Positions 1 through 8,150 of a stretch of 19,755 bases of DNA are shown here, in pieces (positions within the stretch are counted from its first letter, which is position 1; each line of letters begins with the position of its first letter). Both the position numbers and the translations under genes were made by a program. Source of the DNA: Roseovarius sp. Its GTDB lineage: Bacteria; Pseudomonadota; Alphaproteobacteria; Rhodobacterales; Rhodobacteraceae. Below the pieces are notes generated by a model that was not told the DNA's origin, made no database searches, and saw only the letters and a list, made by a program, of their open reading frames with translations. Where the stretch lies: the NCBI GenBank assembly GCA_021767845.1, contig JAASSQ010000018.1, positions 1-19,755 of the forward strand. Reading direction: 5' to 3'.

Positions 1-438
1 ATGAAGGCCGAGATCGTGGTGCGCGACGAAACCGAGCAGGGGGATCGGGCGCTTTTGAATTTGGGTCATACGTTCTGCCATGCTTTTGAGGCGGCGACCG
101 GGTATTCGGATCGGCTGCTGCATGGCGAGGGGGTCGCGATCGGATGTGCCTTGGCCTTCGAGCTGTCGGCGCGGTTGGGGCTGTGTTCGCAGGAAGAGCC
201 GAGCCGCGTGCGGGCCCATCTCCGACATATGAACATGAAGACTGATCTGTCTGATATTGAAGGGGAATTGCCGGATGCAGATACGCTGCTTGACCTGATG
301 GGGCAGGACAAGAAGGTCGTGGACGGCAAGCTGCGGTTCATCCTGGCGCGCGGGATCGGGGAGGCGTTCGTCGCCTCGGATGTGGACCCGGAGGCGGTGC
401 GGACCCTGCTGTCGGACGCGCTGCGCGACCGGGGCTGA
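1..438 (+). CDS. aroB: 3-dehydroquinate synthase, C-terminal part (5' end outside window)
   Basis: AroB converts DAHP to 3-dehydroquinate, the second step of the shikimate pathway, in the cytoplasm with NAD and a divalent metal. The 145 visible residues are the C-terminal helical domain. They include LLNLGHTFCHAFEAATGYS (residues about 19-37) and LHGEGVAIG (about 40-48), which carry metal-ligand histidines of the family, and a late QDKKV motif (about 102-106) followed by a short beta segment. The family is about 370 residues long, so roughly 225 are missing. The ATG at base 1 is therefore an internal methionine cut by the window edge, not a start. The TGA stop is at 436-438. The gene runs tail-to-tail against the ACR3 gene. 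Family identity is very clear. Confidence 0.95.
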   Translation: MKAEIVVRDETEQGDRALLNLGHTFCHAFEAATGYSDRLLHGEGVAIGCALAFELSARLGLCSQEEPSRVRAHLRHMNMKTDLSDIEGELPDADTLLDLMGQDKKVVDGKLRFILARGIGEAFVASDVDPEAVRTLLSDALRDRG

Positions 439-442
439 GCGC

Positions 443-530
443 GCCGGAGTTTCGTACGGTTTGACAATTTTGGGGGCGGGTTTCGTACCAACCCCGGGGC
501 CCTCCGCCGGAGTTTGGTACAAAACCCCGA
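443..530. repeat. cluster of three related GTTT(C/G)GTAC units, each imperfectly palindromic
   Basis: Between the converging aroB and ACR3 genes the word GTTTCGTAC or GTTTGGTAC occurs at 449-457, 480-488 and 512-520. The first and third copies share 14 of 15 bases (GCCGGAGTTTCGTAC at 443-457; GCCGGAGTTTGGTAC at 506-520). The third can fold about its GTAC centre, with GGAGTTTG facing AAAACCCC. The second does the same with GGGTTTC facing CAACCCC. This may be a dispersed intergenic repeat, a bidirectional terminator zone or a protein-binding cluster. The sequence alone does not decide. Confidence 0.6.
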
Positions 531-558
531 GACAGACGCGCCCGAGAGCCGCGCGGCC

Positions 559-1614
<1,056 letters not shown>

Positions 1615-1629
1615 CGCGGGCTCCGGCAT

Positions 1630-1665
1630 CGACGATTCCAAAATTCAATAATTCTAGAAATGTCG
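1630..1665. promoter_or_regulatory. AT-rich palindromic stretch upstream of the ACR3 gene, candidate operator/promoter
   Basis: In an otherwise GC-rich window this short stretch is clearly AT-rich. It holds the perfect 8-bp palindrome TTCTAGAA (1652-1659) and is flanked by CGAC (1630-1633) and its complement GTCG (1662-1665). It sits directly upstream of the ACR3 start, where an ArsR-type repressor operator would be expected. No regulator gene is in the window and I cannot match it to a defined consensus, so the role is inferred from position and composition. Confidence 0.4.
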
Positions 1666-1692
1666 AAATGCAAGATGCGCGTCTGTATCACG

Positions 1693-1714
1693 GACCCGCG
1701 CCGCCGCGCGGGCC
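1693..1714 (-). terminator. hairpin just after tyrS, possible terminator
   Basis: On the minus strand GGCCCGCGC pairs with GCGCGGGTC (one G-U wobble) around a GGCG loop, about 10 bases past the tyrS stop. There is no strong U-tract after it, so it would be a weak or factor-assisted terminator, or only a 3'-end stabiliser. Confidence 0.45.
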
Positions 1715-1723
1715 CCGTTGCGC

Positions 1724-2983
1724 CTACTCCGCCAGCTTGACGAGCGCGTGGCGTTTCTTGCCCGCGCTGAGCTTGACCGGGGAGGCGAGCGCCGCCGCAT
1801 CCAGCATCAGCCCCGCATCGGTCAGCGGCGCGTCGTCGATCCGGGCGCCGTTTTCCGCGATCAGGCGCTTGGCCTCTTTCCCGGATTTGGCGAGGCCGGA
1901 TTTGACGAAAAGCTGGACCACGGAAATGCCGTCGCCCAGATCGGCGGGCGACAGGTCGAGCGTGGGCAGATCATCGCCCACGCCGCCCTTTTCGAACACT
2001 TCGCGGGCCGTGGCCTCGGCGGCGCGGGCGGCCTCGGGGCCGTGCAGGAGGGTCGTCACCTCGTTGGCGAGGATGATCTTGGCCTCGTTGATCTCGGACC
2101 CGGCCAGCGCGCCGAGCCGGTCGCATTCGTCCACCGGAAGCTCGGTGTAGTATTTCAGGAAGCGGCCCACATCGGCATCCAGCGTGTTGCGCCAGAATTG
2201 CCAGAATTCGTAGGGCGAGAGCATGTCGGAATTCAGCCAGATCGCGCCGCCCGCCGATTTGCCCATCTTGCGCCCGTCGGCGGTGGTCAGGAGCGGCGAG
2301 GTGAGGCCGAAAAGCTCGGTGCCCGACACGCGGCGGGTCAGGTCGATGCCGTTGACGATATTGCCCCACTGGTCCGAGCCGCCCATCTGCAGGGTGCAGC
2401 CGTAGCGGCGGTTCAGTTCCAGGAAGTCATAGGCCTGGAGGATCATGTAGTTGAATTCCAGGAAGCTGAGCGACTGTTCCCGGTCGAGCCGCGATTTCAC
2501 GGATTCGAAGCTGAGCATCCGGTTGACCGAGAAATGCCGGCCGATGTCGCGCAGGAACTCGATGTATTTCAGCCCGTCGAGCCATTCGGCGTTGTTGAGC
2601 ATCAGCGCGCCGCCGTCTTGGCCCGCGTCCTCGTAGCCCAGATAGCGGGCGAAGACCTGCTGCATCCCGTCGATGTTCTCGGCGATCTGCGCCTCGTCCA
2701 GAAGCGGGCGTTCATCGGACCGGAACGAGGGGTCGCCCACCTTGGTCGTGCCGCCGCCCATCAGCGTGATCGGGCGGTGCCCGGTCTTTTGCAGCCAGCG
2801 CAGCATCATGATGTTGAGCAGGTGCCCCACATGCAGCGATCTGGCCGTGGCGTCATAGCCGATATAGGCGGTCACCCGGCCCGTCGTCAGGCTGTCGTCC
2901 AGCGTCTGCAGATCGGTGCAGTCCGCCAGGAAGCCCCGCTCGATCATCACGCGCAGGAATTCGGACTTGGGGTGGTAGGTCAT
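1724..2983 (-). CDS. tyrS: tyrosyl-tRNA synthetase (TyrRS)
   Basis: TyrRS is a class I synthetase that activates tyrosine with ATP and charges tRNA-Tyr. The 419-residue length matches the bacterial family. The HIGH-type motif is HVGH at 51-54 and the KMSKS-type motif is KMGKS at 239-243. YDFL (185-188) and GGSDQWGN (201-208) line the tyrosine pocket. A C-terminal S4 RNA-binding domain spans about 352-415. The ATG at 2983 is placed where the conserved N-terminus begins, with GGGA about 8 bases upstream. The stop is TAG at 1724-1726. The gene is divergent from anmK across 63 bases. A -10-like TATACA (minus strand, 3014-3019) lies at a sensible distance, but I see no good -35. Confidence 0.97.
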   Translation of the reverse strand: MTYHPKSEFLRVMIERGFLADCTDLQTLDDSLTTGRVTAYIGYDATARSLHVGHLLNIMMLRWLQKTGHRPITLMGGGTTKVGDPSFRSDERPLLDEAQIAENIDGMQQVFARYLGYEDAGQDGGALMLNNAEWLDGLKYIEFLRDIGRHFSVNRMLSFESVKSRLDREQSLSFLEFNYMILQAYDFLELNRRYGCTLQMGGSDQWGNIVNGIDLTRRVSGTELFGLTSPLLTTADGRKMGKSAGGAIWLNSDMLSPYEFWQFWRNTLDADVGRFLKYYTELPVDECDRLGALAGSEINEAKIILANEVTTLLHGPEAARAAEATAREVFEKGGVGDDLPTLDLSPADLGDGISVVQLFVKSGLAKSGKEAKRLIAENGARIDDAPLTDAGLMLDAAALASPVKLSAGKKRHALVKLAE

Positions 2984-3046
2984 ATGGCTTGTCCCGCTCT
3001 TGATTGCGCGGCATGTATAGGCATGGAGCAGGCGAAGGGAAAGGCC

Positions 3047-4156
3047 ATGTTGAAGGCCGGACGGATCAGGGCCCTGGGCGCGATGTCGGGCACCTCGCTG
3101 GACGGGGTGGATGCCGCCGTGGTGGAGACCGATGGCGAGCGCATCTTCGGCTTTGGCGACACCCGCTACCGCCCCTATACCGACGCGGAGCGCGTGGTTT
3201 TGGCCGCGGCCCTGGGCCGCTGGCAGGGCGAGGGGCTGGCGCCCGCGCTGGAGGTGGTGCAGGCCGCCCACGAGGAGGCGCTGTCGGGGTTCGAGGGCAT
3301 CGACCTTGTGGGGTTTCACGGCCAGACGCTGGCGCATGAGCCGCGCGGGCGCGGCACGCATCAGCTGGGCGATGGCGACGCGCTGGCCGAGGCGCTTGGC
3401 CTGCCGGTGATCTGGGATTTCCGCAGCGCCGACATCCAGCTGGGCGGCGAGGGCGCGCCGCTGGCGCCGTTCTATCATTTCGCCTGTGCGCAGTGGATCG
3501 GGGCGGATGAGCCGCTGGCCTTCCTGAACCTTGGCGGGGTGGGCAACCTGACCTGGGTGGACCCGCGCAAGGCCCGCCCCGAAGAGGATGGCGCGCTGCT
3601 GGCCTTCGACACCGGGCCGGCCAACGCGCCGATCAACGACATGATGCAGGCCCGCCGGGGGCTGCCCTGTGACCGGGGCGGGGTGCTGGCGCGGCAGGGG
3701 GCCGTGGCGCAGGGCGCGCTGGAGCGGTTCCTGGAGGACGGGTATTTCCTGAAGATGCCGCCCAAGTCGCTGGATCGCGATGCCTTCCGGGGCATGACGG
3801 CCGAGGTGGCGGGGCTGGACGATGCCGACGCGGTGGCCACCCTGACGGCGATGAGCGCGGCCGCCGTGCTGCGCGGCATGGAGCATTGCCCCGAGCTGCC
3901 GGCCCGCGTGCTGGTCACCGGGGGCGGGCGCAAGAACCCGGTGCTGATGGAGATGATCGCGGTGGCGCTGGATTGCCCGGTGGAGCCGGTGGAAGAGGCC
4001 GGGCTTGACGGCGACATGCTGGAGGCGCAGGCCTTTGCGCATCTGGCGGTGCGGGTGGCGCGGGGCTTGCCCACCTCGTGCCCCGGAACCACGGGGGTGC
4101 GGGCGGGCGTGTCGGGCGGCACGCTGAGCCGGCCAAGGCAGAAGGACGCAAGCTGA
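3047..4156 (+). CDS. anmK: anhydro-N-acetylmuramic acid kinase
   Basis: AnmK cleaves and phosphorylates 1,6-anhydro-MurNAc to MurNAc-6-phosphate with ATP, a cytoplasmic step in recycling peptidoglycan fragments. The 369 residues show the family signatures in order: GTSLDGVD (15-22, phosphate binding), GFHGQT (89-94), DFRSADIQLGGEGAPLAP (124-141) and FDTGPAN (187-193), which holds the catalytic-type Asp. A late LVTGGGRKNP segment closes the ATP site. An in-frame ATG at 3023 exists, but the ATG at 3047 has the stronger Shine-Dalgarno run (AAGGGAAAGG, 3035-3044) and puts the conserved motif at the usual distance from the start. The stop TGA at 4154-4156 overlaps the next gene's ATG, so it is the first gene of a three-gene operon. 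Confidence 0.95.
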   Translation: MLKAGRIRALGAMSGTSLDGVDAAVVETDGERIFGFGDTRYRPYTDAERVVLAAALGRWQGEGLAPALEVVQAAHEEALSGFEGIDLVGFHGQTLAHEPRGRGTHQLGDGDALAEALGLPVIWDFRSADIQLGGEGAPLAPFYHFACAQWIGADEPLAFLNLGGVGNLTWVDPRKARPEEDGALLAFDTGPANAPINDMMQARRGLPCDRGGVLARQGAVAQGALERFLEDGYFLKMPPKSLDRDAFRGMTAEVAGLDDADAVATLTAMSAAAVLRGMEHCPELPARVLVTGGGRKNPVLMEMIAVALDCPVEPVEEAGLDGDMLEAQAFAHLAVRVARGLPTSCPGTTGVRAGVSGGTLSRPRQKDAS

Positions 4157-4899
4157 TGGACTACAGGCTGGACAAGGGCGCGGGCGCGGGCCTGCGGCTG
4201 GGGCTGATCGTGCTGAGCACGGACGAGACCCTGGAATACGAGGCGCGGCAGCTGCTGACGGGGCGCGAGGCCAACCTGCTGCACACGCGCATCCCGGCGC
4301 AGGCGCATGTGACGCCCGAGGCGCTGCGCACGATGGAGGCCGCCTTGCCGGCGGCGGCGGGGCTGTTGCCGACGGGGCTGGATGCGATCGGCTATGGCTG
4401 CACCTCGGCCTCGACGGTGATCGGCCCGCAGGCGGTCGAGGACGCGGTGCAGGCGGTGCAGCCGGGCGTGGCGGTGACCAACCCGATCAGCGCGGTCCTC
4501 GCGGCGCTGGCCCATGTGGGGGCGCGGCGGATCGCGCTGGTCACGCCCTACGTGCCAAGCGTCACCGCCGAGATGCGCGACTACATGGGCACGAAAGGCA
4601 TCGACGTGGTGAGCGAGCTGAGCTTTGGCGAGCAGGACGATTGGACCGTCGCGCGCATCGCCGAGAACAGCACCCTGACCGCCATCCTGGAGGCGGGCCG
4701 CGCGCCGGGCGTGGAGGCGGTGTTCGCAAGCTGCACCAATCTGCGCACCTTCGGCATCATCGAGGCGGCCGAGGCCGAGCTTGGCGTGCCGGTCATCAGC
4801 TCGAACCTGGCGCTGCTGTGGCACCTGCTGGCAAAGGCGGGGGCCGAGGCGCCGGGCTGGGGGCCGGGGCGGCTGTTCGGCATGCGGGAGGCGGCATGA
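4156..4899 (+). CDS. Asp/Glu racemase / maleate isomerase superfamily protein (EutA/AMDase-like)
   Basis: This 247-residue protein belongs to the cofactor-independent superfamily that includes maleate cis-trans isomerase, arylmalonate decarboxylase, Asp/Glu racemases and the ectoine-utilisation protein EutA. The two expected active-site cysteines are present: C82 in GYGCTSAS and C193 in ASCTNLRTF. RIALVTPYVP (125-134) is the conserved start of the second half of the pseudo-dimeric fold. The N-terminal LGLIVLSTDET stretch resembles EutA-type members, but no eutBCDE or doe genes are nearby, so ectoine use is not supported. Its ATG overlaps the anmK stop (TGATG) and its own stop overlaps the next start (ATGA), so all three genes should be translationally coupled. 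The substrate is unknown. A D-amino acid or maleate-like acid is a guess from the family. Confidence 0.85.
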   Translation: MDYRLDKGAGAGLRLGLIVLSTDETLEYEARQLLTGREANLLHTRIPAQAHVTPEALRTMEAALPAAAGLLPTGLDAIGYGCTSASTVIGPQAVEDAVQAVQPGVAVTNPISAVLAALAHVGARRIALVTPYVPSVTAEMRDYMGTKGIDVVSELSFGEQDDWTVARIAENSTLTAILEAGRAPGVEAVFASCTNLRTFGIIEAAEAELGVPVISSNLALLWHLLAKAGAEAPGWGPGRLFGMREAA

Positions 4900-6038
4900 G
4901 CGATCACCCGATGAAGCCCGCCACCATCGCAGCCCAGGCCGCCGGTGCCGCGAACGCCGCCGATGCGGGGGTCGTGCCAGGGATCTCCATGACCACGACC
5001 TATGCGCGCGGGCCGGACAACGCGCTTTTGTCGCCCCGCAATGTCTATGCGCGCGACCACAACGACACGGTGCGGCAGGCCGAAGAGGTCTTGCGCCAGT
5101 TGGAGGGCGCGGCGGCCAGCCTGCTGTTTCCGTCGGGCATGGCCGCGATTGCCGCGCTGTTCCGCACGCTGCCCAATGGCGGCCGGGTGGTGGCGCAATC
5201 CGGCATCTACTGGGGCGCGACCGTGTGGATGCGCGAGTTTTGCGCGCGGCGCGGCATCACGCTGGACGAGGTGGATGCCGCAGACGCCGACGTGCTGGCC
5301 GCCGCCTGCGGCACGCCGGCCGACCTGGTCTGGATCGAGGTGCCGTCGAACCCGTGGCTGAAGGTCGCCGATATCGCCCGCGCCGCCGAACTGGCGCATG
5401 GGGCGGGTGCGATTCTGGCGGTGGACGGCACCGCCGCGACGCCGGTCCTGACCCGCGCTCTGGACCTGGGCGCCGATATCTCGATGCATTCGGGAACGAA
5501 GGCGATCAACGGCCATACGGACGTGGTGGCGGGCGTTCTGTCCTGCCGCGATGCGCAATCGCCCGTCTGGGAGGCGATCTTGGCGGACCGGCACGATGCG
5601 GGTGCGATCCTCGGGCCGATGGAGGCGTGGCTGCTGATGCGGGGGATGCGGACGCTGCCCCTGCGGCTGGAGCGGATGTGCGCAAACGCGCTGGCCATCG
5701 CGCGGCATCTGGAGGCGCATGAGGGGGTGGAGGCGGTGCTCTACCCGGGTCTGACCGATCATCCCGGTCACGCGCTGGCCGCGCGGCAAATGTGTGGCGG
5801 CTTCGGCTACCTGATGTCGGTGCTGGTCAGGGGCGGGCGCGACCGGGCGCTGGAGGTCAACGGGCGGCTGCGGCTGTTCCATCGCGCCACGTCGCTTGGC
5901 GGGGTCGAAAGCCTGGTCGAGCATCGCGCCACGATCGAGCCCGACACCGGCATCCCCGAGAACCTGCTGCGCCTGTCCATCGGGATCGAGGATGCGGGCG
6001 ACCTGATCGCCGATCTGGACCGCGCGCTGGCCCCCTGA
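4896..6038 (+). CDS. Cys/Met metabolism PLP-dependent enzyme (cystathionine gamma-synthase/beta-lyase family)
   Basis: The 380-residue protein has the fold-type I features of the cystathionine lyase/synthase family: FPSGMAA (78-84) near the phosphate site, Asp177 in AVDGTAATP for the pyridine nitrogen, the Schiff-base lysine K202 in MHSGTKAINGHTDVVAG, and the C-terminal SLGGVESL (333-340) and LLRLSIGIED (357-366) signatures. Members catalyse beta- or gamma-elimination or replacement on sulfur amino acids. The exact reaction cannot be read from sequence, and the lysine region (SGTKAINGH) differs from the commoner SxTKYxxGH. The start overlaps the racemase-family stop by four bases. It is the last gene of the anmK operon, followed by a GC hairpin. 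It could be a cystathionine beta-lyase or an uncharacterised lyase working with its racemase-like neighbour. Confidence 0.88.
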   Translation: MSDHPMKPATIAAQAAGAANAADAGVVPGISMTTTYARGPDNALLSPRNVYARDHNDTVRQAEEVLRQLEGAAASLLFPSGMAAIAALFRTLPNGGRVVAQSGIYWGATVWMREFCARRGITLDEVDAADADVLAAACGTPADLVWIEVPSNPWLKVADIARAAELAHGAGAILAVDGTAATPVLTRALDLGADISMHSGTKAINGHTDVVAGVLSCRDAQSPVWEAILADRHDAGAILGPMEAWLLMRGMRTLPLRLERMCANALAIARHLEAHEGVEAVLYPGLTDHPGHALAARQMCGGFGYLMSVLVRGGRDRALEVNGRLRLFHRATSLGGVESLVEHRATIEPDTGIPENLLRLSIGIEDAGDLIADLDRALAP

Positions 6039-6065
6039 CGCGGCCCGTCGGGCCCCGCTTCAAGC

Positions 6066-6090
6066 GCCCCCCGCGTCTTGCGCCGGGGGC
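6066..6090 (+). terminator. GC-rich hairpin after the PLP-enzyme gene
   Basis: Bases 66-75 and 81-90 of the 6000s pair over ten positions (one C-C mismatch) around a TCTTG loop, about 28 bases past the stop. No T-run follows. It is a plausible operon end, given the independent regulatory site that comes next. Confidence 0.4.
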
Positions 6091-6120
6091 CGGGGGTTGC
6101 TATCTGCGTCGGGGACAAAC

Positions 6121-6137
6121 CCGATCAATTTGATCGG
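6121..6137. promoter_or_regulatory. perfect 17-bp palindrome (8-bp arms) upstream of the ABC ATPase, candidate operator
   Basis: CCGATCAA (6121-6128), one central T, then TTGATCGG (6130-6137) form a perfect inverted repeat ending 17 bases before the GTG start of the downstream gene and just before its ribosome binding site. A one-base centre cannot loop as RNA, so a dimeric DNA-binding protein is the natural reading. The half-sites point the opposite way to an FNR box (TTGAT-N4-ATCAA), so it is not a standard FNR/FnrL site. The cognate regulator is not in the window. Confidence 0.55.
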
Positions 6138-6154
6138 AAAGACAAGAGGCCAAG

Positions 6155-7252
6155 GTGCAGTCAGCGACCCCACGTCTGGAAATCAGGAACCTCGTGCGCC
6201 GCTATGACGGGCGCACCGTGGTGGATGATGTCTCGCTCAAGGTGCTGCCGGGGCAGGTGACCTGCCTTCTGGGGCCGTCGGGCTGCGGCAAGTCCACGAC
6301 GCTGCGCATGATCGCGGGTGTCGAGATGCAGGACGAGGGCGAGATCTGGGTCGATGGCAAGCTGGTCTGCGACACGAAATTCCGCGTCCCGCCCGAGCGG
6401 CGCCATATCGGGCTGATGTTCCAGGACTTCGCCCTGTTCCCGCACCTGACGGTGGGGGCGAACGTGGCCTTCGGGCTGACCGGCGACAAGCCCGGGATCG
6501 GCCGCCGCGTGCAGGAGTTGCTGGACCGCGTGGGGCTGGGCAGTTACCTGGACAAATACCCGCATGAATTGTCGGGCGGCGAACAGCAGCGCGTCGCGCT
6601 GGCCCGCGCGCTGGCGCCGCGCCCGTCCATCATGCTGATGGACGAGCCGTTTTCCGGGCTGGACAACCGGCTGCGCGACGGCATCCGCGACGAAACCCTG
6701 GACATCCTGCGCGAACAGGACACCGCCGTTCTGCTGGTCACGCATGAGCCCGAAGAGGCGATGCGCATGGCCGACGAGATCGCCCTGATGCGCAATGGCC
6801 GGATCGTGCAGCAAGGCGCGCCCTACAACATCTACAACGCCCCGGTGGATCGCGACGCGGTGGCGTTTTTCAGCGACGTGAACGTGATCCGGGGGCGGGT
6901 GCAGGGATCGCTGGTGCAGACCGCGTTCGGGCAGTTCCTGGCCCCCGGCGTGCACGAGGGCAACGAGGTGGACATCGTGATCCGCCCGCAGCACATCAAG
7001 ATCGACTTCGACCGCAACGGCCGCGGCCCCGATCCCACGATCGAGAACGGCACGCCCGCGCGCGGCGTGGTCGAGCGGGCGCGCTTCATGGGCAGCGAAA
7101 GCCTGGTGGAATTCCGCATGGATCACGACGGCTCGGTGCTCAAGGCGACGGTGCCCAACGTCTTCCTGCCCAGCCCGGGCAAGCCCCTGTGGCTGATGAT
7201 CCGGCGGGATCGGTGCTTCGTATTCCCGGTCGAGGGGTCGCAGGCGGCCTGA
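6155..7252 (+). CDS. ABC transporter ATP-binding protein, iron/spermidine (FbpC/PotA) type
   Basis: This 365-residue ATPase would power an importer at the cytoplasmic face of the inner membrane. Visible motifs are Walker A GPSGCGKST (40-48), Q-loop Gln at LMFQD (about 90), signature LSGGEQQR (139-146), Walker B IMLMDEP (159-165) and the H-loop His197 in LVTHEPEEA. The C-terminal third (about 235-360) looks like a TOBE-type regulatory domain, as in the ferric-iron and polyamine/sugar importers. The start is GTG at 6155, supported by AAGAGG five bases upstream. No permease or solute-binding protein lies next to it, so its partners must be elsewhere and its substrate is unknown. The palindrome at 6121-6137 suggests its own regulation. 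Confidence 0.88.
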   Translation: MQSATPRLEIRNLVRRYDGRTVVDDVSLKVLPGQVTCLLGPSGCGKSTTLRMIAGVEMQDEGEIWVDGKLVCDTKFRVPPERRHIGLMFQDFALFPHLTVGANVAFGLTGDKPGIGRRVQELLDRVGLGSYLDKYPHELSGGEQQRVALARALAPRPSIMLMDEPFSGLDNRLRDGIRDETLDILREQDTAVLLVTHEPEEAMRMADEIALMRNGRIVQQGAPYNIYNAPVDRDAVAFFSDVNVIRGRVQGSLVQTAFGQFLAPGVHEGNEVDIVIRPQHIKIDFDRNGRGPDPTIENGTPARGVVERARFMGSESLVEFRMDHDGSVLKATVPNVFLPSPGKPLWLMIRRDRCFVFPVEGSQAA

Positions 7253-7328
7253 CGGTTCGGCTTTCGGGGCCCGGGCGTGGCAATGCGCCGCGCGGCGGAG
7301 GCGCGGGGCGCCGAATCTGCCGATTTGT

Positions 7329-7355
7329 GCCCCGGCGGGGCGCATTGGTTCTTCC
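7329..7355 (+). terminator. possible terminator between the ABC ATPase gene and tatA
   Basis: GCCCC (7329-7333), loop GGC and GGGGC (7337-7341) form a short stem followed by a moderately T-rich stretch (GCATTGGTTCTT). The rest of the 186-base gap shows a TTGACG (7384-7389) that could be a -35 for the tat operon, but no convincing -10. Confidence 0.35.
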
Positions 7356-7438
7356 AACCCGCGCCGTGAAGGCTTAGATACGGTTGACGAAAATACCGGG
7401 GAGGCGCACAAACGGTCCCCGACAGTGGGAGATTGAAC

Positions 7439-7669
7439 ATGCTGAACAATATCGGCCTTCCGGGCCTTCTTCTGATCGCCGTCGTGGTGCTGGTGCTTTT
7501 CGGCCGCGGCAAGATCTCGTCGCTGATGGGCGAAGTGGGCAAGGGCATCACCTCGTTCAAGAAGGGCGTCGCCGAGGGCAACAAGGAAATCGAGGATTCC
7601 AGCGAGGACGCCTCGGAGACCGCCAAGGACGTGACGCCCGAAGACGAAAAAGACAAAGACAAGGTCTGA
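7439..7669 (+). CDS. tatA: twin-arginine translocase subunit TatA
   Basis: TatA oligomerises at the inner membrane to let folded Tat substrates cross. This 76-residue protein has one short N-terminal membrane segment (about 5-21), the conserved FG at 21-22 (LFGRGK), an amphipathic helix (about 26-44) and a highly charged tail. The ATG at 7439 has GGGAG seven bases upstream. A TTG two codons earlier is less likely. TatB starts 7 bases after its stop, so tatA, tatB and tatC form one operon. Confidence 0.96.
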   Translation: MLNNIGLPGLLLIAVVVLVLFGRGKISSLMGEVGKGITSFKKGVAEGNKEIEDSSEDASETAKDVTPEDEKDKDKV

Positions 7670-7676
7670 TCCATAG

Positions 7677-8150
7677 ATGTTGGACCTGGGCTGGACCGAG
7701 CTGCTGGTGATCGGCATCGTTGCGCTGATCGTCGTCGGCCCCAAGGATCTTCCCGGCATGTTCCGGGCGGTCGGCAATTTCGTGGGCAAGGCCAAGCGCA
7801 TGGCCCGCGATTTCAGCCAGGCCATGAACGATGCCGCCGACGATGCGGGTGTGAGCGACGTGTCGAACACGTTCAAGAAAGCCTCGAACCCGATCGGCAG
7901 CGCGATGGACGAGGTCAAGAAATCCGCGAAATCGGCCACGGACTCGTTCACCCAGGACACCATGGCCGGCCCCAAGAAAAAGCCGCTGAGCGAAGAGCGG
8001 CAGGCCCAGGCCGAGAAAATCCGCCGGAAATCCGCCGAGATGGCCGAGGAACGCCTCGCCGCCGAGGCCGAGGCGAAGCGGCAGGCGGAGGCCGATACGC
8101 CCTCTGACGCCAAGCCCAAGGCGCAGCCCGCCGACGAGGACAAGGCATGA
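7677..8150 (+). CDS. tatB: Sec-independent translocase subunit TatB
   Basis: TatB forms the substrate-receptor complex with TatC. The N-terminus MLDLGWTELLVIGIVALIVVGPKDLP shows the TatB-specific Glu8 and the Gly-Pro hinge at 21-22, followed by an amphipathic helix (about 25-50). The long tail (about 90-157) is rich in Lys, Glu and Ala and probably helical or disordered. The full length is 157 residues, normal for alphaproteobacteria. Its TGA overlaps the tatC ATG (ATGA), so translation is coupled. Confidence 0.95.
   Translation: MLDLGWTELLVIGIVALIVVGPKDLPGMFRAVGNFVGKAKRMARDFSQAMNDAADDAGVSDVSNTFKKASNPIGSAMDEVKKSAKSATDSFTQDTMAGPKKKPLSEERQAQAEKIRRKSAEMAEERLAAEAEAKRQAEADTPSDAKPKAQPADEDKA

Noticed and set aside
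1..438. Complete short gene starting at the ATG of base 1
   Set aside because: The sequence is the C-terminal part of AroB; the ATG is an internal codon at the window edge.
1718..3046. Long plus-strand open frame continuous with anmK
   Set aside because: The part before 3047 is antisense to tyrS; AnmK family proteins begin near residue 1 of the 3047 start and there is a good ribosome site there.
4156..4899. Ectoine-utilisation gene eutA
   Set aside because: The fold family fits, but none of the partner genes (eutBCDE, doeA/B) is nearby, so a specific name is not justified.
3475..5924. Two long minus-strand open frames (3475-4824 and 4581-5924)
   Set aside because: Both are antisense to the anmK, racemase-family and PLP-enzyme genes, with low-complexity Arg/His/Gln-rich translations.
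6121..6137. FNR/FnrL binding site reading of the palindrome
   Set aside because: FNR boxes read TTGAT-N4-ATCAA; here the half-sites are in the opposite order with almost no spacer.
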